From Lineus longissimus (Eukaryota > Nemertea > Pilidiophora > Heteronemertea > Lineidae), in contig NC_088320.1 in the NCBI RefSeq assembly GCF_910592395.1, positions 6,822,001-6,886,000 of the forward strand: a stretch of DNA of 64,000 bases. Direction: 5' to 3'. How positions within the stretch are numbered: the stretch's first letter is position 1; the number at the start of each line of letters is the position of its first letter. The translations under genes and the position numbers were made by a program. Shown here one piece after another: positions 63,374-64,000 of the stretch. The notes under the pieces are model-generated. The model saw nothing but the letters and a program-made list of their open reading frames with translations, did no database searches and was not told where the DNA came from.

Positions 63374-64000
63374 TGTTGGAAATTTACCTGTCATATAACT
63401 CCTTTCGTCATGAGATCGTAGAAAAGCCTGCTTTTATGAACGCGACACAGAACTCACAAGTCCGCGGTTAGAGTATATATTGGGTATTCAGGCAGACACC
63501 GACAATTTTGATCAATTTTTTGTAAGATTCTGCTGTTGAGGTCTTAACGGACCAACATTTCTACAAAAGGCACTTCAAGGAGTTTTGTAACAGGGGGTTT
63601 TGGCAAAGCCCCCGGAACTGCAACACGAACCAATATCCCATTCTTCGAGCTCTTAATCACGATGACGAACAATGGGATTTGCAAATACCCACTTTTATTG
63701 ACTTCCTAATTAAACGCGAATAACCTTCACGGTCGTTTCTTATTGAATTGATGCCGTAATGCCAGTATCACGATCGTTGCAGTTGTCAGACGTGGCTTAT
63801 ATCAAAGAAAGGGATGGAAAGAGGAGTTGCTGATATCAAGTCTGCTGTTTCCTAGAATTGCCTCGTAGAAAAAGGGAACTGAGATGTGCAAAGCCAACAA
63901 CCGGCTCGTAGAGTTTTACGCATTCGTTAGAGCTGTACTGCGGCTAAACTCTTTAGTAATTGAGTTCGCTCTCGAAGAATACGTTTCATTCTTTTCCGGG
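63374..64000. other. Right end, nothing assigned
   Basis: No gene is seen. A short GC-rich hairpin (CGGGGGC-type stem around CAGGGGGTTTTGGCAAAGCC) lies at about 63591-63617. Confidence 0.5.

Noticed and set aside
1-64000. CRISPR array, rRNA, tRNA or prokaryotic operon
   Set aside because: No short regularly spaced repeats, no rRNA or tRNA signature, and the exon-intron structure indicates a eukaryote.

Overview
The window is eukaryotic, most likely from a marine invertebrate animal. It is AT-rich and has no prokaryotic gene layout. Coding signal comes in short exons with consensus GT donors, and mobile elements typical of animal genomes are present. I cannot name the species.

Layout. Positions 1-6616 are a unique left flank with no gene I can support; it holds two inverted-repeat elements, poly-G runs and one decayed fragment of the repeat unit found further on. 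Positions 6617 to about 58831 are a head-to-tail tandem array of five copies of one unit of about 9.7-9.8 kb (6617-16459, 16460-26142, 26143-39190, 39191-49009, 49010-58831). Unit 3 is 13.0 kb because two mobile elements sit in it: a 1686 bp Helentron-like element (30784-32469) and a 1564 bp TTAA-flanked element with a THAP-domain exon (36763-38326). Positions 58832-64000 are a unique right flank with no recognised gene; it holds one short inverted relic of the unit's end.

Gene content. Each unit carries, on the minus strand, the same three-exon 3' part of a gene. Exon 1 (519 bp) encodes a cysteine-containing PAN/apple-like stretch and then the first half of a GON domain, the C-terminal domain known from ADAMTS9/ADAMTS20. 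Exons 2 and 3 encode the rest of GON and a stop codon. No protease or thrombospondin part is visible, so this looks like a secreted GON-domain family amplified in tandem. I could not place the first exon with certainty. A candidate signal-peptide ORF lies about 1.4 kb upstream and is open furthest in unit 3, and a candidate extra exon exists only in units 3-5.

Evolution. Units 4 and 5 are almost identical, units 1 and 2 form another type, and unit 3 switches from the unit-2 type to the unit-4/5 type near 28.03-28.10 kb, which implies unequal exchange or gene conversion. In two parts of the GON domain nearly all nucleotide differences between copies change amino acids, which points to diversification of the encoded proteins. 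The end-to-start junctions between units create a chimeric ORF absent from the outer ends of the array.
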